A stretch of 64,000 nucleotides of DNA from Sphingomonas hankookensis (GTDB lineage: Bacteria; Pseudomonadota; Alphaproteobacteria; Sphingomonadales; Sphingomonadaceae): NCBI RefSeq assembly GCF_001619955.1, contig NZ_LQQO01000016.1, positions 1 through 64,000 on the forward strand, given 5' to 3'. Below, piece by piece: positions 8,194 through 16,460 of the stretch. Numbering within the stretch: position 1 is the first letter of the stretch; each line of letters opens with the position of its first letter. Under the pieces are notes generated by a model. It ran no database searches, was not told where the DNA came from, and saw only the letters and a program-made list of their open reading frames with translations. The position numbers and the translations under genes are program-made.

Positions 8194-10469
8194 CGCTTGC
8201 GGCCCTGATGGCGGATATTGGCCGGACGCCCGCGGCGTTTCAACATGCGCTGCGGCGGTCCCTTGCGCCGGTCGCTCCCCGCCGACCCCTTGCCATCGGG
8301 CAGTTCGAAGCGCAGCGCACCCGATACCGGATTGGCCTCAGCCAGCCGCAGTTGCAGCCGCTGTCCGGCGGCGAAGGTCTCGCCGCTCTGGTCGCCGATC
8401 AGCGATTGCGAGCTTTCGTCGAACCGGAAATATTCGGTGCCCAGGTCGCGCGCGGGGACCAGGCCGTCGCCGCCCACCCCCTCGACCGTGGCGAAGAAGC
8501 CGAAGCTGGCGACGCCGGTGATCCGCGCCTCCATCACCGTGCCGACATGTTCGGCGAGGTACGCGGCGACATAACGGTCGACGGTCTCGCGCTCCGCCTC
8601 CATCGCGCGGCGCTCGAGGCCGCTGATCGCCTCGCCCACCCGTTCCATGTTCGCGGCGTCGTCGGCGGGCAGCGCCCCTTCGCCCAGGCCATAGCTGCCG
8701 ACCAGCGAGCGATGGACGATCAGATCGGCATAGCGGCGGATCGGCGACGTGAAGTGGGCATAGCTGCCGAGACCAAGCCCGAAATGGCCATGATTCTGCG
8801 GACCGTAGAACGCCTGCGTCTGGGTGCGGAGAATCTGCTCCATCACCTGCGGTCGGAAATCGGCCTCGCCGATCCGGTCGAGGACATGGTTGAACGTCGC
8901 GGGGCGGATCACCTGCCCCAGCGCGAACGGCACGTCGAAGGTTTCGAGATAGTCCTTCAGCGCCACCAGCTTCTCGCGCGTCGGCGGTTCGTGGACGCGG
9001 TACATGACCGGCGCCTTCTTCGCCTCCAGCGCCTTGGCCGCCGCGACATTGGCGGCGATCATGTAATCCTCGATCAGCCGCATCGAATCGAGCCGTTCGC
9101 GCGGGGCGACCGAGAGGATGCGGCCCTTCTCGTCCAGCACGATGCGCCGTTCGGGCAGGTCGAGGTCGAGCGGCTCGCGCTTCGCCCGTGCCTTCGCCAG
9201 CGCCGCCCAGCACGCCCAGAGCGGTTTCAGCGCGTTCTCGACCAGTTCGGCCGGCACCGGGGCGTCCGCCGCGCCGTCGATCGCGGCCTGCGCATGTTCA
9301 TAGGCGATGTTGGCGGCAACCCGGATCACCGCGCGGGTGAAGCGCCATTTCCTGAGCGTCCCGTCCTTCGCGATGGTCAGGTGGCAGACCAGCGCCGCAC
9401 GGTCCTGTCCGGCCTTCAGCGAACAGACGTCGGCCGACAGGATTTCGGGCAGCATCGGCACGACCCGGTCGGGGAAATACACGCTGTTGCCACGCGAGCG
9501 CGCCGACTTGTCGAGTTCGGAGCCGGGGCGGACATAGAAGGACACGTCGGCAATGGCGACGATCGCCTGCCAGCCGCCTGCGTTGTCTTCGCTGTCGTCG
9601 GCCTTCGCCCACACCGCATCGTCATGGTCGCGCGCGTCGATCGGATCGATCGCGACGATGGGAAGGTGACGCAGGTCTTCACGGCCCGAAATCCTCCCCG
9701 CTTCGCGGGGAGGAGAGGATCTGATCGGATATCCCGCCACCTTCCGCGCCTCCGCCAGCACCTCCTCCGAAAACACGTCGGGAATGCCGTGCTTGTGGAT
9801 CGCAATCAGTGAGAAGCTGCGCGCCTCGAACGGATCGCCCAGCCGTTCGACCACCCGCGCGGTGATACGTGGCGGGCGGCCGGCCATCGCCGCCAGAACA
9901 AGGTCGCCGGGCGCCGCACCGCCGGCGTCGGACACCGGCACCTCACGGCGTTCCTTCTTGTCGACGCCCTGCAGCCATAGCTTGTCGCCCTCGGCGCGCA
10001 GCACGCCCAGCACCGCTTCGGCCGCGCGGTCGAGCTTCTTCATCGGGTACGCGGCCCAGCCGTTCCCCGCCTCCTCCGTCCGCGCGAGGATGCGGTCGCC
10101 GATGCCCAGCGCGCTGCGCCGGCCGCGCTCACGCACGCGGACGCGCGGCGGCGGCGTCTCCGCCTCCCAGCGTTCGGGCACCGCCCAGACATTGCCGCCG
10201 TCATCGACATCGGCGACGCGCAGCACCGTCACCTTGGGCAGGCCGCCCATCTTGTGAAAGGCACGGCCGGGCGCGCTGTCGATCAGCCCCTCGTCGGCCA
10301 TGTCCTTCAACAGCGCCTTCAACGAAATCTTCTGCTGCGCCGACAGGCCGAAGGCGCGCGCGATCTCGCGCTTGCCCGCCGGGGTATCCGACGTCTGGAT
10401 GAAATCGATAATCTGCTCACGCGTGGGCAGGCCGGGCGGCGTTTTGGTGCGTACCATCGGCCATGACAT
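8190..10469 (-). CDS. rnr: Ribonuclease R
   Basis: A 759-residue 3'-5' exoribonuclease (RNase II/R family), active on structured RNA and in mRNA and rRNA turnover. Domain order: an N-terminal winged-helix-like region (REIARAFGLSAQQKISLKALL), cold-shock/OB regions, the RNB catalytic domain with the metal-binding pattern DPIDARDHDDA at about residue 272, then a C-terminal S1 domain (GTVMEARITGVASFGFFATV) and a basic tail. ATG 10469 has AGGG about 7 nt upstream; ATG 10457 (MVRTKTPPG) is an alternative. Just ahead of the RNB motif the gene carries a small in-frame palindromic insertion (9692-9714). DUF389 is coupled downstream. Confidence 0.95.
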   Translation of the reverse strand: MSWPMVRTKTPPGLPTREQIIDFIQTSDTPAGKREIARAFGLSAQQKISLKALLKDMADEGLIDSAPGRAFHKMGGLPKVTVLRVADVDDGGNVWAVPERWEAETPPPRVRVRERGRRSALGIGDRILARTEEAGNGWAAYPMKKLDRAAEAVLGVLRAEGDKLWLQGVDKKERREVPVSDAGGAAPGDLVLAAMAGRPPRITARVVERLGDPFEARSFSLIAIHKHGIPDVFSEEVLAEARKVAGYPIRSSPPREAGRISGREDLRHLPIVAIDPIDARDHDDAVWAKADDSEDNAGGWQAIVAIADVSFYVRPGSELDKSARSRGNSVYFPDRVVPMLPEILSADVCSLKAGQDRAALVCHLTIAKDGTLRKWRFTRAVIRVAANIAYEHAQAAIDGAADAPVPAELVENALKPLWACWAALAKARAKREPLDLDLPERRIVLDEKGRILSVAPRERLDSMRLIEDYMIAANVAAAKALEAKKAPVMYRVHEPPTREKLVALKDYLETFDVPFALGQVIRPATFNHVLDRIGEADFRPQVMEQILRTQTQAFYGPQNHGHFGLGLGSYAHFTSPIRRYADLIVHRSLVGSYGLGEGALPADDAANMERVGEAISGLERRAMEAERETVDRYVAAYLAEHVGTVMEARITGVASFGFFATVEGVGGDGLVPARDLGTEYFRFDESSQSLIGDQSGETFAAGQRLQLRLAEANPVSGALRFELPDGKGSAGSDRRKGPPQRMLKRRGRPANIRHQGRKR
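9692..9714. repeat. In-frame palindrome inside rnr
   Basis: A perfect inverted repeat with 10-bp arms (TCCTCCCCGC / GCGGGGAGGA) and a 3-nt loop lies inside the rnr coding sequence. It adds residues reading about SSPPREAGRIS just before the conserved GREDLRHLPIVAIDP block. It resembles the intergenic palindromes of this genome rather than RNase R sequence, and the frame is kept. Confidence 0.75.
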
Positions 10470-10563
10470 AGAGTGCCCTGCCCGTCAGACCAATGGCGTA
10501 TCGTCAGGGAGCCGATCCGCCGCCTGCCCGTTGGGGTTCGATCCACCCGGAATGGAGACGACC

Positions 10564-11022
10564 ATGGGCATTTTCGAACGCATCAAGACGCAGATCTTCG
10601 GCAAGGACGGCGGCCCGTTCGGCGACAATTATTTCGGGCAGAAGAAGGACGCCCCCGCGCCGCAGCCGACGCCAGCACCCGCCCCCGCGCAGCACGCGCC
10701 TGCGCCCGCTGCCCCTGCACCCGCGGCCCCTGCCGCACCGGCGACCCCCGCCGCGCCCCAGCCGGTCGACCCGATGACCGCGATCGAACGCATCGCGGCG
10801 CAGAAGGGCAATCCGCCGCTCAACTGGCGGACGTCGATTGTCGACCTGATGAAGCTGCTCGACCTCGATTCCAGCCTCGACAACCGCAAGGAGCTGGCGA
10901 CCGAATTGGGCTATACCGGCGCGAAGGACGGCAGCGCCGAGATGAATATCTGGCTGCACCGCGCGGTGTTGCAGGAACTCGGCAAGGCCGGTGGGCAGGT
11001 GCCGGGGAAGCTGAAGGATTGA
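10564..11022 (+). CDS. DUF3597 family protein with Ala/Pro-rich linker
   Basis: A 152-residue protein. ATG 10564 (MGIFERIKTQIFG) is preferred over ATG 10552 because GGAG sits 5-6 nt before it. After a 30-residue head comes an Ala/Pro-rich low-complexity linker (roughly residues 30-70), then the globular DUF3597 part (NPPLNWRTSIVDLMKLLDLDSS, KELATELGYTG, MNIWLHRAVLQELGKAGG), which looks like a small helical domain. Function is unknown. It is divergent from rnr across a 94-bp gap. Confidence 0.85.
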   Translation: MGIFERIKTQIFGKDGGPFGDNYFGQKKDAPAPQPTPAPAPAQHAPAPAAPAPAAPAAPATPAAPQPVDPMTAIERIAAQKGNPPLNWRTSIVDLMKLLDLDSSLDNRKELATELGYTGAKDGSAEMNIWLHRAVLQELGKAGGQVPGKLKD

Positions 11023-11037
11023 GGGTCGCGTCCTGAC

Positions 11038-11510
11038 CTACTCGAACCGTACCCCGGCGGAGGCCGGGGTCCAGTTGGGGGACGTCAGCGAGTTTATGGC
11101 AACCATTCCGTAACTGGACCCCGGCCTTCGCCGGGGTACGGTTGAACGGAGGCTGTTACCAGACGATAAGCCGTACCCCCGCGCAGGCGGGGGTCCACGT
11201 CAGTGCGCGGATCCACCCACCCAATCGAGGGCCGTACCCCCGCGCAGGCGGGGGTCCAGGCGAGGTGCAGCTTCTGTGACTTGCCGGCCGAGCCGTACCC
11301 CCGCGCAGGCGGGGGTCCAGGGTTACAAGCGCTACCGTTCGTGACTCTGGATCCCCGCCTGCGCGGGGATACGCATGGTTTCTACCGGCTGGTTGCCACA
11401 ACGTGCCCCTTACCCAATCGTCACCCCGGGCTTGACCCGGGGTCCCGCTTTCTTGCCAGCGGTTGAGAAGAAGCGGGACCCCGGATCAAGTCCGGGGTGA
11501 CGTTGGGGCC
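11038..11510. repeat. Dense cluster of palindromic repeats (types B and A)
   Basis: This roughly 490-bp gap contains no gene. It holds type B units (core CGTACCCC...GGGGTCCA) at 11047, 11171, 11232 and 11293 in one orientation and inverted copies at about 11115 and 11346, followed by a type A inverted pair at 11422-11503. Three units (11171, 11232, 11293) are spaced exactly 61 bp apart. Each unit is itself a hairpin (CCCCCGC...GCGGGGG). Confidence 0.88.
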
Positions 11511-11514
11511 GGCG

Positions 11515-13047
11515 TCAGTACGCCCGCCCGATCAGCACCCGCTCCACCGCCGGCGCACCGGTGAACACGCACGGGCCATCGTCACACCCGGTCTGCCCCA
11601 ACGGCGCATTACGGATCGTCAGCTTCAGCCCCTTCAACCGCTGCACCACCGCCTCCAGCGCATCGCCGGTCGGCTTCGACCAGCGGACATCGACCCAGCC
11701 GGGGTTCTTCACGCCCGACGCGAAATGCGCCTCGACCCCCGCCCAGTCCTCGACCGGCACGATGGCGGCACGCAACTTCTCGGTCGACTGCGCCAGCAGC
11801 GCCGCCTGGATATCGGCCAGCGTCGCGCCGACCTCGCCCACGAAATCGTCCTTCGCGACGACCGCGCTGTCGAGCTTGCCATCGCCACGATACAGCCGGT
11901 CACGCCGCACGACCGACACATTGCCGCCGGCCATGTCGCGCCCGCCGACCTCGATGATCACCGGCGCGCCCTTCTTCACCCAGCCCCAGCGCTTGTTGGC
12001 GGCCTTGGCCGGTTTCAGGTCGAGCAGCGCGCGGACCGGTTCGCCGAGCGCGGTCTGCCTGGCCAGCGACGCCTGCAACTCGCGGCAATAGGCGATCAGC
12101 GGTTCGTCCTCGGGCGCATCGCGCAGCATCGGCACGATCACCACCTGCCACGGCGCGATCGCGGGCGGCACGCGCAGGCCGTCATCGTCGCCATGGACCA
12201 TGATGACGCCGCCGATCATCCGCGTCGACACGCCCCAGCTCGTCGTGTTGGCGTGTTCGAACTGGCCCTCGGCATTCTGGAACCGGATGTTCTGCGCATG
12301 CGCGAAGTTGGTGCCGAGGAAGTGCGACGTGCCCGCCTGCAACGCCTTCCCGTCCTGCATCATCGCCTCGATGCTGTAGGTCGCGACCGCGCCGGGGAAG
12401 CGTTCATTCTCCGGCTTCTCGCCCGCGATCACGTGCAGGCCGAGACACGTTTCGGCGAACTCGCGATAGACTTCGAGCATTTTCAGCGTCTCGCCCTGCG
12501 CCTCTTCCGCCGTGGCGTGCGCGGTATGCCCTTCCTGCCACAGGAACTCGGCGGTGCGCAGGAACATGCGGGTGCGCATTTCCCAGCGCACGACGTTCGC
12601 CCACTGGTTGATCAGCACCGGCAGGTCGCGCCACGACTGCACCCAGCGTGAAAAGGCGGTGCCGATCACCGTCTCGCTGGTCGGGCGCACGACCAGTGGC
12701 TCCTCCAGCTTCGCTTCGGGATCGGGGGTCAGCCCGCCCTTGCCGTCCGCGACCAGCCGGTGATGGGTGACCACCGCCATTTCCTTGGCGAAGCCGTCGA
12801 CATGCTCGGCCTCCTTTTCGAAATAGGACAGCGGGATGAACAGCGGGAAATAGCAATTCTCATGCCCCGTCGCCTTGATCCGGTCGTCGAGCAGCCGCTG
12901 GATCCGCTCCCAGATGCCATAGCCCCAGGGCCGGATGACCATGCACCCGCGCACCCCGGATTCCTCGGCCAGATCGGCCTCGGTGATGACGGCTTGATAC
13001 CAGGCGGCGAAATCCTGTTCGCGCGTGACGTTGAGAGCGTGCTTCAT
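11515..13047 (-). CDS. proS: Prolyl-tRNA synthetase, archaeal/eukaryotic type
   Basis: A 510-residue class II aminoacyl-tRNA synthetase charging tRNA-Pro. ATG 13047 (MKHALNVTREQDF) is chosen; the upstream seven codons look unlike the family. Motif 2 is visible as QWANVVRWEMRTRMFLRTAEFLWQEGHTAHA, and PTSETVIGTAFSRWVQSWRDLP matches the eukaryotic/archaeal-type group. The bacterial insertion (editing) domain between motifs 2 and 3 is absent. The C-terminal region ends in a conserved Tyr (VERVLIGRAY), as in this type. It lies downstream of a 55-aa membrane protein gene on the same strand. Confidence 0.93.
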   Translation of the reverse strand: MKHALNVTREQDFAAWYQAVITEADLAEESGVRGCMVIRPWGYGIWERIQRLLDDRIKATGHENCYFPLFIPLSYFEKEAEHVDGFAKEMAVVTHHRLVADGKGGLTPDPEAKLEEPLVVRPTSETVIGTAFSRWVQSWRDLPVLINQWANVVRWEMRTRMFLRTAEFLWQEGHTAHATAEEAQGETLKMLEVYREFAETCLGLHVIAGEKPENERFPGAVATYSIEAMMQDGKALQAGTSHFLGTNFAHAQNIRFQNAEGQFEHANTTSWGVSTRMIGGVIMVHGDDDGLRVPPAIAPWQVVIVPMLRDAPEDEPLIAYCRELQASLARQTALGEPVRALLDLKPAKAANKRWGWVKKGAPVIIEVGGRDMAGGNVSVVRRDRLYRGDGKLDSAVVAKDDFVGEVGATLADIQAALLAQSTEKLRAAIVPVEDWAGVEAHFASGVKNPGWVDVRWSKPTGDALEAVVQRLKGLKLTIRNAPLGQTGCDDGPCVFTGAPAVERVLIGRAY

Positions 13048-13099
13048 GGGACCGCGCGATAGCGGCAAACGGGGCCGTTCGCCAAGCGGGGATACGCGC

Positions 13100-13267
13100 T
13101 CAATCGCCCGCCAACAGGATCGCGGCGATCACCAGCCATGGCAGGACGGCGATGGCGAGCCAGAACAGCAACGTCGCGCGCGGGCGCACCGGCACCGCGG
13201 GACGAACGATCCGCTGGGCGGGAAAGGACTTTGCCCCCGCAGTTCGACTAATATCATTGTATTTCAT
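13100..13267 (-). CDS. Small single-span membrane protein (55 aa)
   Basis: I do not recognise a named family. The start ATG 13267 follows a GGAG ribosome site 8 nt upstream. The N-terminal 30 residues are polar and basic (RIVRPAVPVRPR), followed by one hydrophobic segment (LLFWLAIAVLPWLVIAAILLA) and the end GD. It is probably an inner-membrane protein with a cytoplasmic N-terminus. The gap to proS downstream is 52 bp, so the two may be cotranscribed. Confidence 0.6.
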   Translation of the reverse strand: MKYNDISRTAGAKSFPAQRIVRPAVPVRPRATLLFWLAIAVLPWLVIAAILLAGD

Positions 13268-13514
13268 ACGCTTCGCTCCGGCGATCCACGGTCGCCATGC
13301 GGTAGCACCGCATTCCTTGCGCGGCGCCGCACGACACGGCGGCGTCAACTTCCGCAGTCGACGTGTCATGGCGATGGCCGTGGCGGGCTGCCGCCCTCCA
13401 CCACGGCGTCATGGTTAGCGATTCCTTCGCGGTCGACTTTGCGCAACCTTCGCAACTTTCGCGGGCACGCGCGCGGGGTGGCGTCGGCGCGCTACAGCCT
13501 GTAGGTGCCCCCCC

Positions 13515-14411
13515 ATGCCCGGCGACCGTATCCTGACGGGGTTGGCGCTCCGCCTGCTCGCGATCTTCTTCCTGTCCACCATGTCGGCACTGGTGAAGCT
13601 GGCCGAGACGCGCGGCGCGTCGCTGCCCGAAACCATGTTCTATCGCCAGCTCTGCGCGTTGCCGATCGTGCTGGGCTTCGTCGCGGCAGGTCCGGGGCTG
13701 CGGTCGCTTCGCACCACGCGGTTCAAGGGGCATCTGACCCGATCGATGATCGGACTGGTCGGCATGGTCTTTACCTTCGGCGCGGTGCTGCTGCTGCCGC
13801 TGGCGGAGGCGACCACGTTCCAGTTCACCGTGCCGATCTTTGCGACCTTGCTCGGCGCGCTGGTGCTGCGAGAGCGGACGGGCTGGCAGCGGTGGAGCGC
13901 AGTGCTGGTCGGCTTCGTCGGCGTGCTGGTCGTGTCGCAACCGGGCAGTTCGCACGTGCCGCTGTTCGGGGCGTTCGTCGGGCTCATGGCGGCGCTGTTC
14001 GTCGCCCTCGTCGCGATCGCGCTGCGCCAGCTGCGCGACGAGCCGGCGGGGACGACCGTCTTCTGGTTTTCCACGCTGACCCTGCCGTTCATCGCCACCG
14101 CCTATGCCTTCGACATCCGCTCGCACGACTGGCTGACCTGGGCCAACCTGGTCGCGATCGGCATGGTCGGTGGCATGGGGCAGATCGCGCTGACCGCCGC
14201 ATCGCGCGCCGCGCCGGTCGCGGTCGTCGTGCCGATGGACTATTCCGGCCTGCTATGGGCGACGGTCTATGGCTGGCTGTTGTTCGGCGTGCTGCCGACG
14301 CCGATGACCTGGGTCGGTGCGCCGATCATCATCGCCAGCGGCCTGTTCATCGTATGGCGCGAGCACCGGCTGGGGCGGCAAAAGGTCCGCGCGATGGTCG
14401 AGGAGGACTGA
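13515..14411 (+). CDS. EamA/DMT-family transporter
   Basis: A 298-residue membrane protein with two EamA repeats and about ten hydrophobic helices (LALRLLAIFFLSTMSALVKL, GMVFTFGAVLLLPLAEATTF, FIATAYAF, VAVVVPMDYSGLLWATVYGWLLFG). The conserved glycine- and proline-containing helix ends are present. Such proteins are secondary exporters of metabolites or drugs; the substrate cannot be predicted. It ends 2 bp before the convergent FNT gene. Confidence 0.88.
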   Translation: MPGDRILTGLALRLLAIFFLSTMSALVKLAETRGASLPETMFYRQLCALPIVLGFVAAGPGLRSLRTTRFKGHLTRSMIGLVGMVFTFGAVLLLPLAEATTFQFTVPIFATLLGALVLRERTGWQRWSAVLVGFVGVLVVSQPGSSHVPLFGAFVGLMAALFVALVAIALRQLRDEPAGTTVFWFSTLTLPFIATAYAFDIRSHDWLTWANLVAIGMVGGMGQIALTAASRAAPVAVVVPMDYSGLLWATVYGWLLFGVLPTPMTWVGAPIIIASGLFIVWREHRLGRQKVRAMVEED

Positions 14412-14413
14412 GT

Positions 14414-15268
14414 TCAATCTTCCTCGATTTCGCCCCGTACCTGTGCGTGGGCCAATAGCGCGAACAGCACGCTGCCGCCGACGATATTGCCGAGCAGTAC
14501 CGGAACGAAGAACGCCAGCGCCTGTCCCGCGCCCATGTCGCCGTGCAGCACCAGCACCCACATCTCCGCCGACCCGGCGACGACATGGGCAAAGCCGCCC
14601 AGATCGATCAACCCGGTCAGCAGCACGATCAGCGTCACTTTTTGCCCTTCGACGCTTGGCAAGGTCCACACCACGCTGGCCAGCAGGATGCCGGAAGGGA
14701 TGCCGGCCAGGAACCCTTCCATCCCGACATGCTTCAGCACGACCCCGCTTACCTCGAGCAATTCGGCTGCCTGTTCCGACCCCAGCCCGCCGAGCATGGC
14801 GAAACCGGCAAAGGCGAAGGTGCCGATCAGATTGGCGAACAGCACGATGCCCCACAGGCGCAGCGTTCGCGCCAGGTTGCGCACCGACGGATCGGTCGCG
14901 AGCGGCAGGACCGCCGACAACGTGCTCTCCGTGAACAGCTGCATCCGCCCCAAGATCACCACGACGAAGCCGATCGCATAGCCGAGCGCCTGGAGCAGCG
15001 GCGTCCATGGGCCGGCGGGGACAGCGGTTTCCATCACCGCCTTGCCCAGCAGCGACAGGCCGATGGCGATACCGGCGGTGATGCCCGACCACATCAGCGA
15101 CGCGGCGGGCCGTTCGAGTTCCTCGATCCCCTGTCGCCGGACCACTTCGTGCACGATCAGCGCGGAGGCGGCACGGCGATCGTCGACCACCTCTTCCTGT
15201 TCGGGATCCAGCGCGACCTTGCGCTCTTCCTCGGTCGCCGCGTCGGCGGGGGTGGATGTTTCGGTCAT
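14414..15268 (-). CDS. Formate/nitrite transporter (FNT) family protein
   Basis: A 284-residue protein starting at ATG 15268 (MTETSTPADAATEEE). A polar N-terminal tail of about 55 residues is followed by six hydrophobic segments, including AAGIAIGLSLLGKAV-type, IGFVVVILGRMQLFTESTLSAV, FANLIGTFAFAGFAML and VAGSAEMWVLVLHGDMG. The FTEST and N-x-x-G-T patterns match the FocA/NirC fold, a channel for small monovalent anions. The longer tail suggests the FdhC/YfdC-like branch, whose substrate is unclear. There is no formate or nitrite enzyme nearby. Confidence 0.85.
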   Translation of the reverse strand: MTETSTPADAATEEERKVALDPEQEEVVDDRRAASALIVHEVVRRQGIEELERPAASLMWSGITAGIAIGLSLLGKAVMETAVPAGPWTPLLQALGYAIGFVVVILGRMQLFTESTLSAVLPLATDPSVRNLARTLRLWGIVLFANLIGTFAFAGFAMLGGLGSEQAAELLEVSGVVLKHVGMEGFLAGIPSGILLASVVWTLPSVEGQKVTLIVLLTGLIDLGGFAHVVAGSAEMWVLVLHGDMGAGQALAFFVPVLLGNIVGGSVLFALLAHAQVRGEIEED

Positions 15269-15403
15269 GTACCGATGGCAACCGGTCGCATCGGACAAGG
15301 TTCCGTCAGGCAATGCGTCGCCACGCCGCCGCGGAAGGTGCCGTGCGGAGCCACGGCGCGACGATTAACGCGGTTTTGACTCCGGTGGCCGCACATCGGG
15401 CGA

Positions 15404-16414
15404 ATGGTAGGAACCGCCCCCCGCCGCCCCGCCGACCGGCTGCGGGAGCTGGACGCCTTGCGTGGCCTCGCGGCGCTGGCGGTCGTGCTGTACCACTACA
15501 GCTATTTCATCCAGTTCATGGTGCCGGGGACAGCGCTGCCGCACCTGCAACTGCGTTGGGGCGATGACGGCGTGAAGCTGTTCTTCGCCATTTCAGCCTT
15601 CGCGATGCTGGCCACGCTCGAACGGACGCCGACCCTGGGGGCGTTCGCGCAGGCCCGTGCCCGGCGCTTGCTGCCCGAATATTGGCTGGCGATGATACTG
15701 ACCGGCATCGTCGCATGGACGTTCCGACCGGCGCGGCTGGCAGTCACTCCGCTCGAATGGCTGGCGAACCTGCCGCTGATGCAGAAGCTGACCGGGGTGC
15801 CGATGGTCGACGGCGTCTATTGGACGCTCAATGTGGAGGTCATCTTCTACGCCCTGATCGCAATCATGTGGCGGATCGGCGCGCTGCGGTCGATCGAGCG
15901 GCTCGTCCTCGGATGGCTCGCGGTCCGGTTGGTGTGCTGGCTGCTGCCGACGCCGGGCTGGCTGCAGTTCGTCCTGCTGACCGAACATTGCATCTGGTTC
16001 TCGGTCGGGCTGATCGCCTATCCCGTCTGGCGCGGTACGGTTCGCTGGCAGGATCAGCGGTTGCTGGCGGCGGCGATGCTGGGCGTACAGGCATTGACCG
16101 GTGGTCTGCACGCCACGCTGCTGTTGATCGCGATGATGGCGCTGTTCCTCGGGATTGCAACCGGACGGCTCCGCGGCCTCGACCATCCGCTATTATTGTG
16201 GCTCGGCGCGATCTCCTACCCGCTCTATCTCGTCCATGCCGTGATCGGCTATGCGATCATCGCCCGGCTGCAGGCGGCAGGCATCGGCGCCGATATCGCG
16301 CAACTGGTCGCGCTCGCCGCGATGATGGCGCTGGCGGTCGTGGTCGGGCGGGTGTGCGATGCGGCGCGGGCCCGGGCGAAACCGGCCCCGCGCCTGCGCG
16401 AAGCGATCCTCTGA
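15404..16414 (+). CDS. Acyltransferase 3 (OafA/YrhL-like) membrane O-acyltransferase
   Basis: A 336-residue integral membrane protein. It opens with the family hallmark RLRELDALRGLAALAVVLYHYS, where the His is the proposed acyl-transfer residue, followed by about nine hydrophobic helices and the FFAISAFAMLATLER segment. Family members transfer acetyl or similar groups to polysaccharides, lipids or peptides. There is no polysaccharide cluster around it, so the target is unknown. Confidence 0.88.
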   Translation: MVGTAPRRPADRLRELDALRGLAALAVVLYHYSYFIQFMVPGTALPHLQLRWGDDGVKLFFAISAFAMLATLERTPTLGAFAQARARRLLPEYWLAMILTGIVAWTFRPARLAVTPLEWLANLPLMQKLTGVPMVDGVYWTLNVEVIFYALIAIMWRIGALRSIERLVLGWLAVRLVCWLLPTPGWLQFVLLTEHCIWFSVGLIAYPVWRGTVRWQDQRLLAAAMLGVQALTGGLHATLLLIAMMALFLGIATGRLRGLDHPLLLWLGAISYPLYLVHAVIGYAIIARLQAAGIGADIAQLVALAAMMALAVVVGRVCDAARARAKPAPRLREAIL

Positions 16415-16427
16415 CGCTGGCGCTATC

Positions 16428-16452
16428 GTCCCGCCCGGTGACCGGGCGGGAC
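16428..16452. terminator. Convergent hairpin terminator after acyltransferase and gcvPB
   Basis: An 11-bp perfect stem (GTCCCGCCCGG / CCGGGCGGGAC) with a TGA loop lies between two genes that end toward each other. There is no T-tract. Role inferred from position and stem strength. Confidence 0.6.
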
Positions 16453-16460
16453 GGCGGCGA

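Noticed and set aside
8208..9812. 534-codon open frame on the plus strand
   Set aside because: Antisense shadow of rnr; no domain pattern or ribosome site.
11160..11400. CRISPR array (three 28-bp repeats, two 33-bp spacers)
   Set aside because: The unit is a self-complementary hairpin found elsewhere singly and inverted, and no cas gene is in the window; better read as REP-type repeats, with the regular period kept as a finding.
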